A stretch of 64,000 bases of DNA from Ramlibacter monticola (GCF_016722785.1 NZ_JAEQNE010000006.1:124001-188000), one strand, 5' to 3'; shown: positions 53,969-61,963, numbered from the stretch's first letter. Notes: generated by a model from the sequence alone, not told the origin. Numbers and translations are program-made.

Positions 53969-54099
53969 GGCGGTGACTCCAGTCCAGCACTCCGAGCACG
54001 ATGTCGGGCCGCCGGTGTGCGATCTTCCCGGCGCCCGCGATGATACGGCCCCTGTCGAGGGGCTGCAGCGGCGGATCAAGGCACACGCGGCATCCCCTC
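53961..54099 (-). pseudogene. BtuF-like remnant between cobC and btuF1
   Basis: The frame just after the cobC stop reads PLDRGRIIAGAGKIAHRRPD then IVLGVLDWSHRHA and stops inside the btuF1 start. It aligns with residues PLGRDRIVADGAEIVRRNPD and IVVGSWC of the signal-less BtuF-like protein encoded at 57975-58784, with about 13 matches in 28 positions. It looks like the surviving centre of a fourth binding-protein gene, or a duplicated fragment, with no complete reading frame. Confidence 0.6.
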
Positions 54100-54654
54100 T
54101 TAGGCGTCCGTCACGGTGAACACGCGCGCTTCGCCGAAGCCCAGGCCCTCGCGCGGCCAGTCGGCGGCCGTGCGCGGGACGCCCTGCCCCGCCACCAGCA
54201 GGTGCAGCGCGCGCGCCACGCCTCCATGCGTGACCCACAGCCCGTCGCGGCCCGAGCGCCGCGCCTCGGCAAGCGCCGAAGCGACCCGAGCCATCAGTTC
54301 CGCCACGTTCTCGCGCCCGCCGAAGCGGTAGAGCGCGAAGTCCGCGGTCCAGCGCGCGTACTCCTCCTGCGCGATGGCACTCCAGCGCTGCCCTTCCCAG
54401 CATCCGAAGTCCAATTCCGCCAGCCGCGCGTCGTCCTGCCAGGTCAGGTCCGGACGAAGCTGCTGCAAGGCGACAGCCAGTTGCCGGCAGCGCTGCAGCG
54501 GCGAGCAGCGCGCGGCCAGGCCTCGCGGCACGGATGTCGCCAGCGCCGCGGCGGCCTGCTGCGTCGCCGCAGGATCCGCCTCGAGGTCGGACGCTCCATA
54601 GCACAGCCCCTCGGCCGCGATCGGCATGGCGTGGCGCACCAGCCAGAGCCTCAT
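54100..54654 (-). CDS. cobC: Alpha-ribazole phosphatase
   Basis: This 184-residue histidine phosphatase starts with the catalytic LWLVRHAMP motif and has the second His in LWVTHGGVARALHLL. It removes the phosphate of alpha-ribazole 5'-phosphate (or adenosylcobalamin 5'-phosphate) in nucleotide-loop assembly. The ATG overlaps the cobS stop by four bases. The position beside cobS and cobT supports this role, although the motif is shared with other phosphoglycerate mutase-like enzymes. Confidence 0.88.
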   Translation of the reverse strand: MRLWLVRHAMPIAAEGLCYGASDLEADPAATQQAAAALATSVPRGLAARCSPLQRCRQLAVALQQLRPDLTWQDDARLAELDFGCWEGQRWSAIAQEEYARWTADFALYRFGGRENVAELMARVASALAEARRSGRDGLWVTHGGVARALHLLVAGQGVPRTAADWPREGLGFGEARVFTVTDA

Positions 54655-55451
54655 GCCGCCGCCAGTGCGATGCCGAGGTAGCAGGCGAGTTCGCACACCT
54701 GCTGCGTCGCCCCGAGGCAATCGCCCGTGAAGCCCTGCAGCCGGCGACGGAACAGCCGCGCCATCCAGGCCAGCGCCAGGGCGGAGGCGCACAGCGGCGC
54801 CAGCACGAAGGCGGGGCCCTGCAGCCAGGCGCCGGCCCCCGCGGCCAGCGCGGTCCACGCCAGTGCGCCGGCCAGGGCGCCGCCGCCGATGGCCTCGGCC
54901 ATGGGCTTGGCCTTGCTGCCGGCCGCATCGCCGACATAGGGCAGCAAGCGGATCAGCACCAGCGGCCAGCCGCGCGAGAGGACGTGCGCCAGCACCAGTG
55001 CCGCAACCAGCATTCGCGCATCGATGGAACCGAGCAGTGCGAGCAGCGACACCTTGGCGGCCACGGCCAGCACCAGCGCCAGGACGCCGAAGGCGCCGGT
55101 GCGCGAGTCCTTCATGATCTCCAGCGCGCGCAGGCGATCCTGCGAGCCGCCCAGGCCGTCCGCGACGTCCGCCAGGCCGTCCTCGTGCAGCGCGCCGGTG
55201 AAGAGCACGGTGGCGACGGTGGACAGCACCGCGGCCACCAGCGGCGCGAACCCCACCGGCGGCAGCAGCACCAGCAGCCCGCCCGCCACCGCGGCGGCCA
55301 GCAGGCCGACCAGCAGGCCGACGCCGGGGAAGTGGGCCGCGCTCGCCCGCAGCATCGCCGGGCTGTAGCCCACCCAGGCGGCGAGCCGGCCCGTCACCGG
55401 CACGCGGGTGAAGAACTGCAAGGCCAGCAGGTAATGCCGCAGCGCGTTCAT
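54651..55451 (-). CDS. cobS: Adenosylcobinamide-GDP ribazoletransferase
   Basis: This 266-residue membrane enzyme joins adenosylcobinamide-GDP and alpha-ribazole. It has many hydrophobic helices and the acidic motif GALHEDGLADVADGLGGS that binds metal and substrate. The ATG overlaps the cobT stop and its own stop overlaps the cobC ATG, each by four bases. Confidence 0.94.
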   Translation of the reverse strand: MNALRHYLLALQFFTRVPVTGRLAAWVGYSPAMLRASAAHFPGVGLLVGLLAAAVAGGLLVLLPPVGFAPLVAAVLSTVATVLFTGALHEDGLADVADGLGGSQDRLRALEIMKDSRTGAFGVLALVLAVAAKVSLLALLGSIDARMLVAALVLAHVLSRGWPLVLIRLLPYVGDAAGSKAKPMAEAIGGGALAGALAWTALAAGAGAWLQGPAFVLAPLCASALALAWMARLFRRRLQGFTGDCLGATQQVCELACYLGIALAAA

Positions 55452-56482
55452 CGGTCCTGGCGGTCGGACACGCCGGCCGATTCGAAGCTCGCCATCTCGG
55501 ACAGGATGGCGCAGGCCGATTGCAGCAGCGGCCAGGCCAGCACCGCGCCCGAGCCCTCGCCCAGGCGCAGGCCGAGATCCAGCAGCGCGGATGCGCCGCT
55601 TCCCAGGTGGCGCAGCATCAGGGCATGGCCGCTCTCGCTGGAGCGATGCGAGAAGACGCAGCGCTGCGTCACGTGGGGCGCCAGCGCCTGCGCCACCAGC
55701 GCGGCGGCGCTGGAGATGAAGCCATCCACCACGATCACGCGGCGTTCGCCCGCCGCCTGCAGCACCGCGCCCACGAGAGTGGCGATCTCGAAGCCGCCGA
55801 AGGCCGCCAGTGCCTGCAGCGGCTCGCGTGCGCCGGCATGGCGCCGCTGCACTTCCTGCAGCACCGCGAGCTTGCGCGCGACGCCCGCTTCGTCCAGGCC
55901 GGTCCCTGCGCCGACGCAATCGGCCAGCGGCTGTCCCGTCAGGGCCGCCAGCAGCAGCGAGGCGGCGGAGGTGTTGCCGATGCCCATCTCGCCCAGCAGC
56001 AGGGCGTTACCGGGGAGGTCGCGCACGACGCCGCGGCCGTTGGCGAGGGCCTGCTCGCATTGCGCCGGCGTCATGGCCGCGCCTTGCGAGCTGTCGGCGG
56101 TGCCGGGACCCAGCTTGCGGACCAGCAGGCCGGGGCGCGGCGTGAAGTCGTGCCGGACGCCGCAGTCCACCACCGTGAGCGCCAGGCCATGCTGGCGCGC
56201 CAGCACGCTGACGGCGGCGCCGCCGGCGAGGAAGTTCTCCACCATCTGCCAGGTGACGTCGCTGGGATAGGCGGACACGCCGCGCGCGGCCAGGCCGTGG
56301 TCGCCGGCGCAGACCAGCACCTGCGGCTGCTCCAGGCGCGGCGTCTCGGTGCCGAGGACCAGCCCCAGCTGCACCGCCAGGGACTCCAGGCGACCCAGCG
56401 CGCCCAGCGGCTTGGTCTTGCGGTCGATCTTGTGCTGCAGGCGTTGCGCCAGCGCGGGGTCGTGCAGGTCGGGGATGTTCAT
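55448..56482 (-). CDS. cobT: Nicotinate-nucleotide-dimethylbenzimidazole phosphoribosyltransferase
   Basis: This 344-residue enzyme makes alpha-ribazole phosphate from dimethylbenzimidazole. Characteristic segments are KTKPLGALGRLESLAVQLGL, CAGDHGLAARGVSAYP, LLGEMGIGNTSAAS and LGEGSGAVLAWPLL with the catalytic Glu. Length equals that of the family. It lies downstream of a 25-codon ORF that is joined to btuF2. Confidence 0.96.
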   Translation of the reverse strand: MNIPDLHDPALAQRLQHKIDRKTKPLGALGRLESLAVQLGLVLGTETPRLEQPQVLVCAGDHGLAARGVSAYPSDVTWQMVENFLAGGAAVSVLARQHGLALTVVDCGVRHDFTPRPGLLVRKLGPGTADSSQGAAMTPAQCEQALANGRGVVRDLPGNALLLGEMGIGNTSAASLLLAALTGQPLADCVGAGTGLDEAGVARKLAVLQEVQRRHAGAREPLQALAAFGGFEIATLVGAVLQAAGERRVIVVDGFISSAAALVAQALAPHVTQRCVFSHRSSESGHALMLRHLGSGASALLDLGLRLGEGSGAVLAWPLLQSACAILSEMASFESAGVSDRQDR

Positions 56483-56556
56483 GTTGGCAGGTGAAAGTAA
56501 TGGGTCAGCCCGGCACGCCGGTCGGGGAACGCTGCGCTGTGCGTCTGCGCGCTCAT
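56479..56556 (-). CDS. Possible 25-residue ORF coupled to btuF2 and cobT
   Basis: A 78-base reading frame fills the gap between btuF2 and cobT. Its ATG overlaps the btuF2 stop by four bases and its TGA overlaps the cobT ATG by four bases. The product begins MSAQTHSAAFPDRRAGLTHY and ends FHLPT. It has no visible domain or membrane helix. Double ATGA overlap in the same phase as every other gene of this cluster argues that ribosomes cross it. It could be a leader-like coupler, or the remnant of a longer gene. Confidence 0.45.
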   Translation of the reverse strand: MSAQTHSAAFPDRRAGLTHYFHLPT

Positions 56557-57416
56557 CCACCCGCCTTCGCCGCCATGCATGCGGCCAGCAGCCGCGCGGC
56601 TTCCGCCATGCGCGGGCCGGGGCGCAGCAGCACGTCCGACTGCGCGTCGTCGAAGAGGCAGATGCGCTTCTCGCGCAGCGCCCGCAGGTTCGCCCAGCCG
56701 GGGCGCTGCGCGAGGCCAGGGGCATCGCGCAGCCCGATCAGGATCAGGTCGGGATCCGTCCTCACCACGAATTCGGGATTGACGAGGGGGAACGGTCCCA
56801 GCTCCGGGGCGACGATGTTGCGCGCGCCGAGACGTTGCAGGATCTCGCCGATGAAGGAGCCGGGGCCGGCGGCATAGGGCCCGGGGCCCACCTCGAAGTA
56901 GACGCGCGCGCCGCGCGCCGCCGCCGGCAGCGATCGCGCGGCGGCGGCGACGCCGGCATCGATGTCGCGCCAGAGCCGCTGCGCATCGCGCACTTCCAGC
57001 AGCCGGCCCAGCGTCTCCGCGACCCGCTGCACCTCCGCGGCGGTGCGGGGCTCCAGCGCCAGCACCTTCAGTCCCAGCGCCTCCAGCCGCGGCGCGCCGC
57101 CCGAGGACGTGGCCATCAGCACCACGTCGGGCCTGAGCGCGACCACGGCCTCGATGTTGGGATCTTCTCCGCCGCCCACCTGGGGCAGTGCCTGCACCGC
57201 CGCGGGAAAGTTGGAGTAGCGATCCACGCCGACCAGGCGGGCACATTCGCCCAGTTCGCAGACCGTTTCCGTCAGGGACGGCAGCAGGCTCACGATGCGC
57301 CGCGGCGACCGGGGCAGCGTCACGCCGACGCCCCGGTCGTCGGTCAGCCTGAGTTCCGCCGCGGCCGGCAGGGCCAGCCCCAGAGCCAGCGCCAGGGCGC
57401 CGAGAATCCTCTTCAC
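56553..57416 (-). CDS. BtuF-type corrinoid-binding protein 2
   Basis: This 287-residue periplasmic protein has a signal peptide (MKRILGALALALGLALPAAA) and the same features as BtuF1: RRIVSLLPSLTETVCELGEC, VGVDRYSNFPAAVQALPQVG, and YAAGPGSFIGEILQRLGARN. The GTG start overlaps the cobU stop. No second permease pair is encoded in the window, so it probably shares BtuCD or has a different corrinoid preference. Confidence 0.9.
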   Translation of the reverse strand: MKRILGALALALGLALPAAAELRLTDDRGVGVTLPRSPRRIVSLLPSLTETVCELGECARLVGVDRYSNFPAAVQALPQVGGGEDPNIEAVVALRPDVVLMATSSGGAPRLEALGLKVLALEPRTAAEVQRVAETLGRLLEVRDAQRLWRDIDAGVAAAARSLPAAARGARVYFEVGPGPYAAGPGSFIGEILQRLGARNIVAPELGPFPLVNPEFVVRTDPDLILIGLRDAPGLAQRPGWANLRALREKRICLFDDAQSDVLLRPGPRMAEAARLLAACMAAKAGG

Positions 57417-57982
57417 GGATGCCCTTTCACGGGGACGGGGAGACCCGCGACCATCAGCGTCACGCGCTCGCAGGCCCGCGCGCCCTGCTGGTTCAAGCGG
57501 CCCAGCGCGTCGACGAAGGCGCGCGTCTCGCGGCCCATCGGCACCACGCCCAGGCCGATCTCGTTGCTCACCAGCACCAGGGGCCCGGCGGCCGCGGCGA
57601 CGGCGTGCGCCATCAGTTCCTCCTCCGGCGCCGGCAGCGCCACGTTCCCGGGGGGCGGCATCATGCGCGCCGTCAGCCACAGGGTGAGGCAGTCCACCAC
57701 GACCAGCGTGCCGGGACGGCTGTGCGCGGCGATCGCGCGCACGATGTCCTGCGGTTCCTCCACCGTCTCCATGGCCGGCACGCGCCGCGCGCGGTCCTGC
57801 CGGTGGCGCTCGATCCGCGCGCGCATCTCCTCGCCCCAGGCTTGCGCGGTCGCGATGTACACGGCCCGGTGCGCCGCCGACTGCGCCAGCCAGGCAGCCG
57901 CCAGCGCCTCGGCACGCGAGGTCTTGCCGCTCTTCTGGCCGCCCAGGATCAGCTCGCTGCGCGCCACCCGCAGATCATCCAT
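57413..57982 (-). CDS. cobU: Bifunctional adenosylcobinamide kinase/adenosylcobinamide-phosphate guanylyltransferase
   Basis: This 189-residue enzyme phosphorylates adenosylcobinamide and adds GMP. It has the P-loop GGQKSGKTSRAE, the guanylylated His in IERHRQDRARRVPAMETVEE, and LVSNEIGLGVVPMGRETRAF with the following RLNQ motif. Length is as expected. It is coupled at both ends by short overlaps: its ATG overlaps the stop of the signal-less BtuF-like gene, and its stop overlaps btuF2. Confidence 0.95.
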   Translation of the reverse strand: MDDLRVARSELILGGQKSGKTSRAEALAAAWLAQSAAHRAVYIATAQAWGEEMRARIERHRQDRARRVPAMETVEEPQDIVRAIAAHSRPGTLVVVDCLTLWLTARMMPPPGNVALPAPEEELMAHAVAAAAGPLVLVSNEIGLGVVPMGRETRAFVDALGRLNQQGARACERVTLMVAGLPVPVKGHP

Positions 57983-58784
57983 GCGCGCGGCTCCAGGCCA
58001 GGACGATGCGATGCAGCTGCTCCACGCCGTCAGTCAACGCGGCCGGTCCGGGCTGCAGGATGTCGGCGGACTTGATCTCGAACAACTGGCCGTCGCGCAC
58101 CGCGTTCACGCCCTCCCAGCCGGGGCGCGCGGCCACCTTCTCCGGGCGGAACTTCTTGCCGCACCAGGAACCGACGACGATGTCGGGATTGCGGCGCACG
58201 ATCTCCGCGCCGTCGGCGACGATGCGGTCCCTGCCCAGCGGGGCGCGCGCCAGCTCGGGAAAGACGTCGTCGCCGCCGGCGATGGCCGTGAGTTCCGACA
58301 CCCAGCGGATGGCGCTGATGTGCGGCTCGTCCCATTCCTCGAAGAAGACGCGCGGCCGGCGCGGCAGGGCCCGGCCCGCGGCTTCGATCTCCAGCAGGCG
58401 CGCGCGCATCCCCTCCAGCAGGCGCAGGCCATCGTCGGCCCGGCCCACCATCGCCGCCACCTGGTACAGCATGGCGAAGATCTCCTCCACGCTGCGCTGG
58501 TTGAAGATGGTGACCTGCACGCCCTTGCGCACCAGTTCCGCGGCGATGTCGGCCTGCAGGTCGGAGAAGCCGAACACGCAGTCCGGCCGCAGTTCCAGGA
58601 TCCTGTCGATCTTCGCGCTGAGGAAGGCGCTGACCCGGGGCTTCTCCTCGCGGGCGCGGCGCGGCCGCACCGTGTAGCCGGAAATGCCCACGATGCGCGC
58701 CTCCTCGCCGAGGAGGTACAGCCACTCGGTGGCTTCCTCGGTGAGGCAGACGATGCGGCGGGGGCCGCGCGCGATCTCCAGCAT
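57975..58784 (-). CDS. Signal-less BtuF-like cobalamin-binding protein
   Basis: This 269-residue protein is a periplasmic-binding-protein-like fold without a signal peptide: the N-terminus MLEIARGPRRIVCLTEEATE enters directly into the binding domain. The middle has DADGLRLLEG-like helix region ADDGLRLLEGMRARLLEIEA and EEWDEPHISAIRWVSELTAI. It should therefore be cytoplasmic unless a start far upstream is used, which would lie inside the btuB 3' end. It lies 10 bases downstream of btuB and overlaps cobU by 8 bases. A role in cytosolic corrinoid handling is inference. Confidence 0.85.
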   Translation of the reverse strand: MLEIARGPRRIVCLTEEATEWLYLLGEEARIVGISGYTVRPRRAREEKPRVSAFLSAKIDRILELRPDCVFGFSDLQADIAAELVRKGVQVTIFNQRSVEEIFAMLYQVAAMVGRADDGLRLLEGMRARLLEIEAAGRALPRRPRVFFEEWDEPHISAIRWVSELTAIAGGDDVFPELARAPLGRDRIVADGAEIVRRNPDIVVGSWCGKKFRPEKVAARPGWEGVNAVRDGQLFEIKSADILQPGPAALTDGVEQLHRIVLAWSRAHG

Positions 58785-58794
58785 GGCGGCGAGC

Positions 58795-60600
58795 TTACTT
58801 CGGCTGCCAGCGCAGCGTGAGGTAGAAGGCGCGACCCGCCTGGTTGTAGCCCAGGGCGGTCTCGTACTCGCGGTCGGCGAGGTTGTTGACCTTGGCCTGC
58901 AGGCTCCAGTCGCGCGCCAGCTGCCAGTCGGCGTAGAGGTCGATGGTGGCGTAGCCGGCGAGCCGGTTCGCATTGGCGGCGTCGTCGAAGCGTTCGCCGG
59001 CTGCCAGCACCTTGCCGCCGAAAGTCCAGGCGCCCTGGGTCCAGTCCGCTCCCGCGGTCACCTGCTCCTTGGCGCGGCGCGGCAACTGCGTGCCATCGCC
59101 TTCGTTGCGCGGGTCCAGCAGGTCCAGCGAGCCGCGCAGCGCCAGGCGGCCGAAGGCCCCGGTGTAGCCCAGCGTCCAGCCGTCGATGCGCGCGTGCGGG
59201 ATGTTCTGCGGCAGCGTGGTGTTGGTCATGAAGCCGCGGATGCGGTTGTCGAAGCGCACCAGCTGCACCTGGTGGCCGTCCTGCGCCCAGGTGAGCGCGA
59301 GGTCGTAGTTGCGGCCCTTCTCCGGTTGCAGGTCGGGGTTGCCGAAGTCGGGGAAATACAGCTGGTTGAACGAGGGCGCGACGAAGCTCGTGCCGTAGGA
59401 GGCGCTGGCGCGCCACGCGGGCGTGATGCGGTAGCCGTAGCCGGCGAAACCGGTGGTGGCGCCGCCGAACTGGGAGTTGTCGTCGCGGCGCAGGTTGACC
59501 TGCCAGCTGTGCGGGCCGCTGTCCCCGCTGATGCCGGCGAAGACGGCGTTGATGGTCCGCTGCTTGACCGTGTAGTCGACCGAGCCGCTCACGCGCTGCA
59601 CGCGGTGCTCCAGGCCCGCCAGCACGACGCCGAGCGGCGTGCCGATGTCGTTCTGCCAGACCCACTCGGTCTGCGCCGTCTTGAAGGCGCCGGGGAAGCT
59701 CGCGACGATGCTGTTGGAGGTGTCCTCGCCCTGGTTCACGCGCAGCGAGGTCTGCCAGTTCGCCGTGGGCCGGCCCTTGACGCCTGCATGGGCCGCGAGG
59801 GCACGGATCGCCGAGCGGGAGTCGAAGCCCGGGCCGTCGTCGATCCAGGTGATGCCGTCGGAGTAGAGCGCGCCGGCGTCCACCGTCCAGCCGCGGCCCA
59901 GGTCGTACTGCAAGGAGCCGTTGACCGCGTTCTGCTCGAACGGGTCGTCATCCGGGTTGAAGTTGCCGAAGGGCTCGCGCGGGTTGGTGGCGGAGAAGCC
60001 GTGCTCGCGCGTGCGCTGCACGCTCAGGGTGTAGCCCAGGCCGCCCTGCCCGCCCGTGAGGCCGGCCGCGCCGGTGGCGTGCCCGTAGGTGCCGGCGGTG
60101 AGCGAGGCGAAGGGATGAAAGCCCTCGCGCCCCTTGCGGGTGAAGATCTGCACCACGCCGCCGACGCCGTCGCTGCCGTAGAGCGCGGAGGCCGGCCCCT
60201 TGAGGATCTCGATGCGTTCGATCATTTCCACCGGGATCCCGTCCCAGCTGGGAATGCCGGCGGTGGCCGAGCCGACGCGCACGCCGTCCACCAGCAGGAT
60301 GGTGTGGCGGTCCTCGGTGCCGCGGATGAACACGCTGGACTGCTTGCCCAGGCCGCCGTTGGCCGCCATCTGCAGGCCGGCGTTGCGGGCCAGCAGCTCG
60401 GCGAGCGTGCGCGCCGTCGAGGCTTCGATCTGGTCGCGGCCGATCACGGTGACGTCGCTCACCAGTTCGTCGGCGCGGCTGCCGACGCGGTTGGCGGTGA
60501 CGACGGTTTCCCGCAAGGTCGGCTGGGCCCAGGCGGGCAGGGAGGCGACGGCAAGCGGCAGCAGCATCGCCCGTGCGCAAGCCGTGGATCTGATTTTCAT
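58795..60600 (-). CDS. btuB: TonB-dependent outer-membrane cobalamin receptor
   Basis: This 601-residue receptor has a signal peptide (MKIRSTACARAMLLPLAVAS, cleavage near WAQ), a TonB-box region TLRETVVTANR, a plug domain (VFIRGTEDRHTILLVDGVRV, IEILKGPASALYGSDGVGGV) and a 22-strand barrel ending in a C-terminal aromatic strand (AFYLTLRWQPK). It imports corrinoids across the outer membrane with TonB. A cobalamin riboswitch is directly upstream. The ATG has a weak ribosome-binding site, consistent with riboswitch control of translation. Confidence 0.95.
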   Translation of the reverse strand: MKIRSTACARAMLLPLAVASLPAWAQPTLRETVVTANRVGSRADELVSDVTVIGRDQIEASTARTLAELLARNAGLQMAANGGLGKQSSVFIRGTEDRHTILLVDGVRVGSATAGIPSWDGIPVEMIERIEILKGPASALYGSDGVGGVVQIFTRKGREGFHPFASLTAGTYGHATGAAGLTGGQGGLGYTLSVQRTREHGFSATNPREPFGNFNPDDDPFEQNAVNGSLQYDLGRGWTVDAGALYSDGITWIDDGPGFDSRSAIRALAAHAGVKGRPTANWQTSLRVNQGEDTSNSIVASFPGAFKTAQTEWVWQNDIGTPLGVVLAGLEHRVQRVSGSVDYTVKQRTINAVFAGISGDSGPHSWQVNLRRDDNSQFGGATTGFAGYGYRITPAWRASASYGTSFVAPSFNQLYFPDFGNPDLQPEKGRNYDLALTWAQDGHQVQLVRFDNRIRGFMTNTTLPQNIPHARIDGWTLGYTGAFGRLALRGSLDLLDPRNEGDGTQLPRRAKEQVTAGADWTQGAWTFGGKVLAAGERFDDAANANRLAGYATIDLYADWQLARDWSLQAKVNNLADREYETALGYNQAGRAFYLTLRWQPK

Positions 60601-60659
60601 TGGAGACAAGGGATCGAACACCCGGGCCGGCTTCCCCGCCGGCGCATTGGGCGAAATGT

Positions 60660-60679
60660 CCGCGCGCTTGCACGCGCGG
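60660..60679 (-). promoter_or_regulatory. Hairpin in the riboswitch expression platform
   Basis: CCGCGCG-TGCAAG-CGCGCGG is a perfect 7-bp hairpin lying between the cobalamin aptamer and btuB. It could be an alternative structure switched by ligand binding. A second stem, GCCGGC-GGGGAA-GCCGGC, lies closer to btuB. No T-run follows, so translational control is more likely than termination. Confidence 0.5.
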
Positions 60680-60684
60680 CCTCT

Positions 60685-60895
60685 TCGTTGGCCGGTATCC
60701 GGGCTGGCGGAAGAACGTTCCATCGCCTTCCCGGCTGCGCTGTTTCAGGCGCCTGCCAGTGGCTTTCGAGGATGGAAGTGGGCAAGGCCCGCGGGCCTCG
60801 CCCTCCGCTTACCGTTGCGGGGGCAGCGCAGGTTGGCCTTTCGCGCGGCGCGCGGCAGGCCCCCTGCTTCCCGTTGAACTGCGGCATGCGAACCA
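60685..60895 (-). promoter_or_regulatory. Cobalamin riboswitch
   Basis: The leftward leader of btuB holds the classical core sequences in order: GCTGCCCCCGCAACGGTAAG, the B12 box AGCCACTGGCAGG (plus-strand positions 60753-60764) and GGGAAGGCGATGGAACG, then CCAGCCCGGATACCGGCC. These match the conserved parts of the adenosyl- or aquocobalamin riboswitch. Binding of cobalamin should lower btuB and, through coupled genes, perhaps the whole cluster. Aptamer limits are approximate. Confidence 0.93.
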
Positions 60896-60959
60896 CACCG
60901 CGAGCACCAACCCGAGGATTCTAAAGCAGCGGCCGACACAAAACCCTACAATCGCGGCC

Positions 60960-61172
60960 ATGGCCAGCGGCTCCCAGATCGACCTCCTCGTCGAACGCGT
61001 CGAGCGTTTGCTCGTGCGCTACGAGGAGCTGCAGCGCACCAACGCGCTGCTCGCCGAACAGGTGGAGCTGCTCACGACCGAGCGCGACTCGCTGAAGTCG
61101 CGCCTCTCGGCCGCCCGCGCGCGCGTCGACGCGCTGCTGGAACGCCTGCCCGATCTCAACACGCCCGCATGA
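60960..61172 (+). CDS. ZapB-like coiled-coil protein
   Basis: This 70-residue protein is one long coiled coil: IDLLVERVERLLVRYEELQR, then TNALLAEQVELLTTERDSLK. It overlaps zapA by four bases (ATGA). The TIGR02449-type family sits beside zapA in many beta- and gammaproteobacteria and resembles ZapB, which bridges the Z ring and the Ter macrodomain. The role in division is inferred from the neighbour. Confidence 0.9.
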   Translation: MASGSQIDLLVERVERLLVRYEELQRTNALLAEQVELLTTERDSLKSRLSAARARVDALLERLPDLNTPA

Positions 61173-61513
61173 AGCAGCTCGAAGTCCAGATCATGGGCCA
61201 GAGCTACCTGCTCGGATGCCCGGAAGGCGGCGAGCAGCGCCTGCTGGAAGCCGTGGAGAAGGTCGACACCGCCATGTGCCGCATCCGCGACGCCGGCAAG
61301 GTGAAGGCGCGCGACCGCATCGCGGTGCTGGCGGCGCTGAACCTCGCGTTCGACCTCGCCGGCAAGGCCGCTGCGCCTCCGCTGCAGGCCTCCAGCTTCG
61401 CCAACGGCGACGCCACCGTCACCAACCTGCGCAACCTCGCCGACGACGTGAAGATGGCGCAATTGCTGGTGCGCCTGGACAAGGCGCTGGGCGACGACGG
61501 CCGGCTGCTCTGA
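61169..61513 (+). CDS. zapA: Cell division protein ZapA
   Basis: This 114-residue protein binds FtsZ and stabilises the Z ring. The N-terminal head starts MKQLEVQIMGQSYLLGCPEG and the C-terminal half is a coiled coil including RIAVLAALNLAFDLAGKAAA. It is coupled to the ZapB-like gene. A long inverted repeat, then 6S RNA, lie downstream in the order known for proteobacteria. Confidence 0.94.
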   Translation: MKQLEVQIMGQSYLLGCPEGGEQRLLEAVEKVDTAMCRIRDAGKVKARDRIAVLAALNLAFDLAGKAAAPPLQASSFANGDATVTNLRNLADDVKMAQLLVRLDKALGDDGRLL

Positions 61514-61524
61514 GGCCGGGAAAA

Positions 61525-61633
61525 CCAGACAGCCGGACGCAGAGATTGCGCAGAGGGCGCAGAGAAGACCTTTTTGAAGGTTTTTTCTGCGCCCTCTGCG
61601 TATCCTTTGCGCCCTCTGCGTTCGGCTGTCTGG
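61525..61633. repeat. 109-base inverted repeat built from CGCAGAG-type units
   Basis: The left arm CCAGACAGCCGGACGCAGAG and the right arm (reverse complement CCAGACAGCCGAACGCAGAG) match nearly perfectly, each carrying further GGGCGCAGAG-like units. The centre has ACCTT-TTTG-AAGGT followed by six T, an intrinsic-terminator form. It may terminate zapBA transcription and insulate 6S RNA. The repeat units resemble dispersed elements found in related genomes. Confidence 0.75.
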
Positions 61634-61714
61634 TGTCCACCCGAACAGGCAAAGCAGTTGAGCTTAGCCGCAATCATGTCAAGCCTGAAAATCTCTGATG
61701 GCATCGCAGTGGCA

Positions 61715-61745
61715 TTGCACCCGGAGGCGATTTGGGACCTAGAAT
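61715..61745 (+). promoter_or_regulatory. Promoter of 6S RNA
   Basis: A -35-like TTGCAC (61715-61720) and a -10-like TAGAAT (61740-61745) are separated by 19 bases, somewhat long for sigma-70. The predicted start falls about six bases later, at the first base of the 6S closing stem. Confidence 0.55.
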
Positions 61746-61751
61746 GGATTC

Positions 61752-61922
61752 GTCTGCAGTGCGTATCGGGCTTTATATTTCCTTGAACCAATGCTCAACG
61801 AGCAAGGGCTTGGAACATCGCTCGGTGAGCGTGAACATCTCGCGTCAGATGATCCCAACGCCGAAGCTGACCTCGCCCACCTGAACCCCGGTTCAGGATG
61901 CGGTCCGGTGGCACTACAGACA
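61752..61922 (+). ncRNA. ssrS: 6S RNA
   Basis: The ends pair as expected for 6S RNA: GTCTGCAGTGC (61752-61762) with GCACTACAGAC (61911-61921). Inside are the small hairpin CCTGAAC-CCCG-GTTCAGG (61880-61897), which corresponds to the Escherichia coli CCTTGAAC...GTTCAAGG hairpin beside the central bubble, and GTCAG...CTGAC in the apical stem. The position after zapA is the known proteobacterial location. 6S RNA binds sigma-70 RNA polymerase and represses many promoters in stationary phase. Exact ends are approximate. Confidence 0.85.
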
Positions 61923-61932
61923 CCTTATTCCG

Positions 61933-61963
61933 GCCGGCCGCCTCGCGCGGCCGGCTCCGTTTT
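61933..61963 (+). terminator. Intrinsic terminator of 6S RNA
   Basis: GCCGGCCGC, loop CTCGC, GCGGCCGGC is a perfect 9-bp stem followed by TCCGTTTTC. It lies about 10 bases after the end of the closing stem of 6S RNA and ends transcription before the TauE gene. Confidence 0.8.

Noticed and set aside
61514..61632. CRISPR array
   Set aside because: The repeats form one inverted structure with no regular spacers or cas genes.
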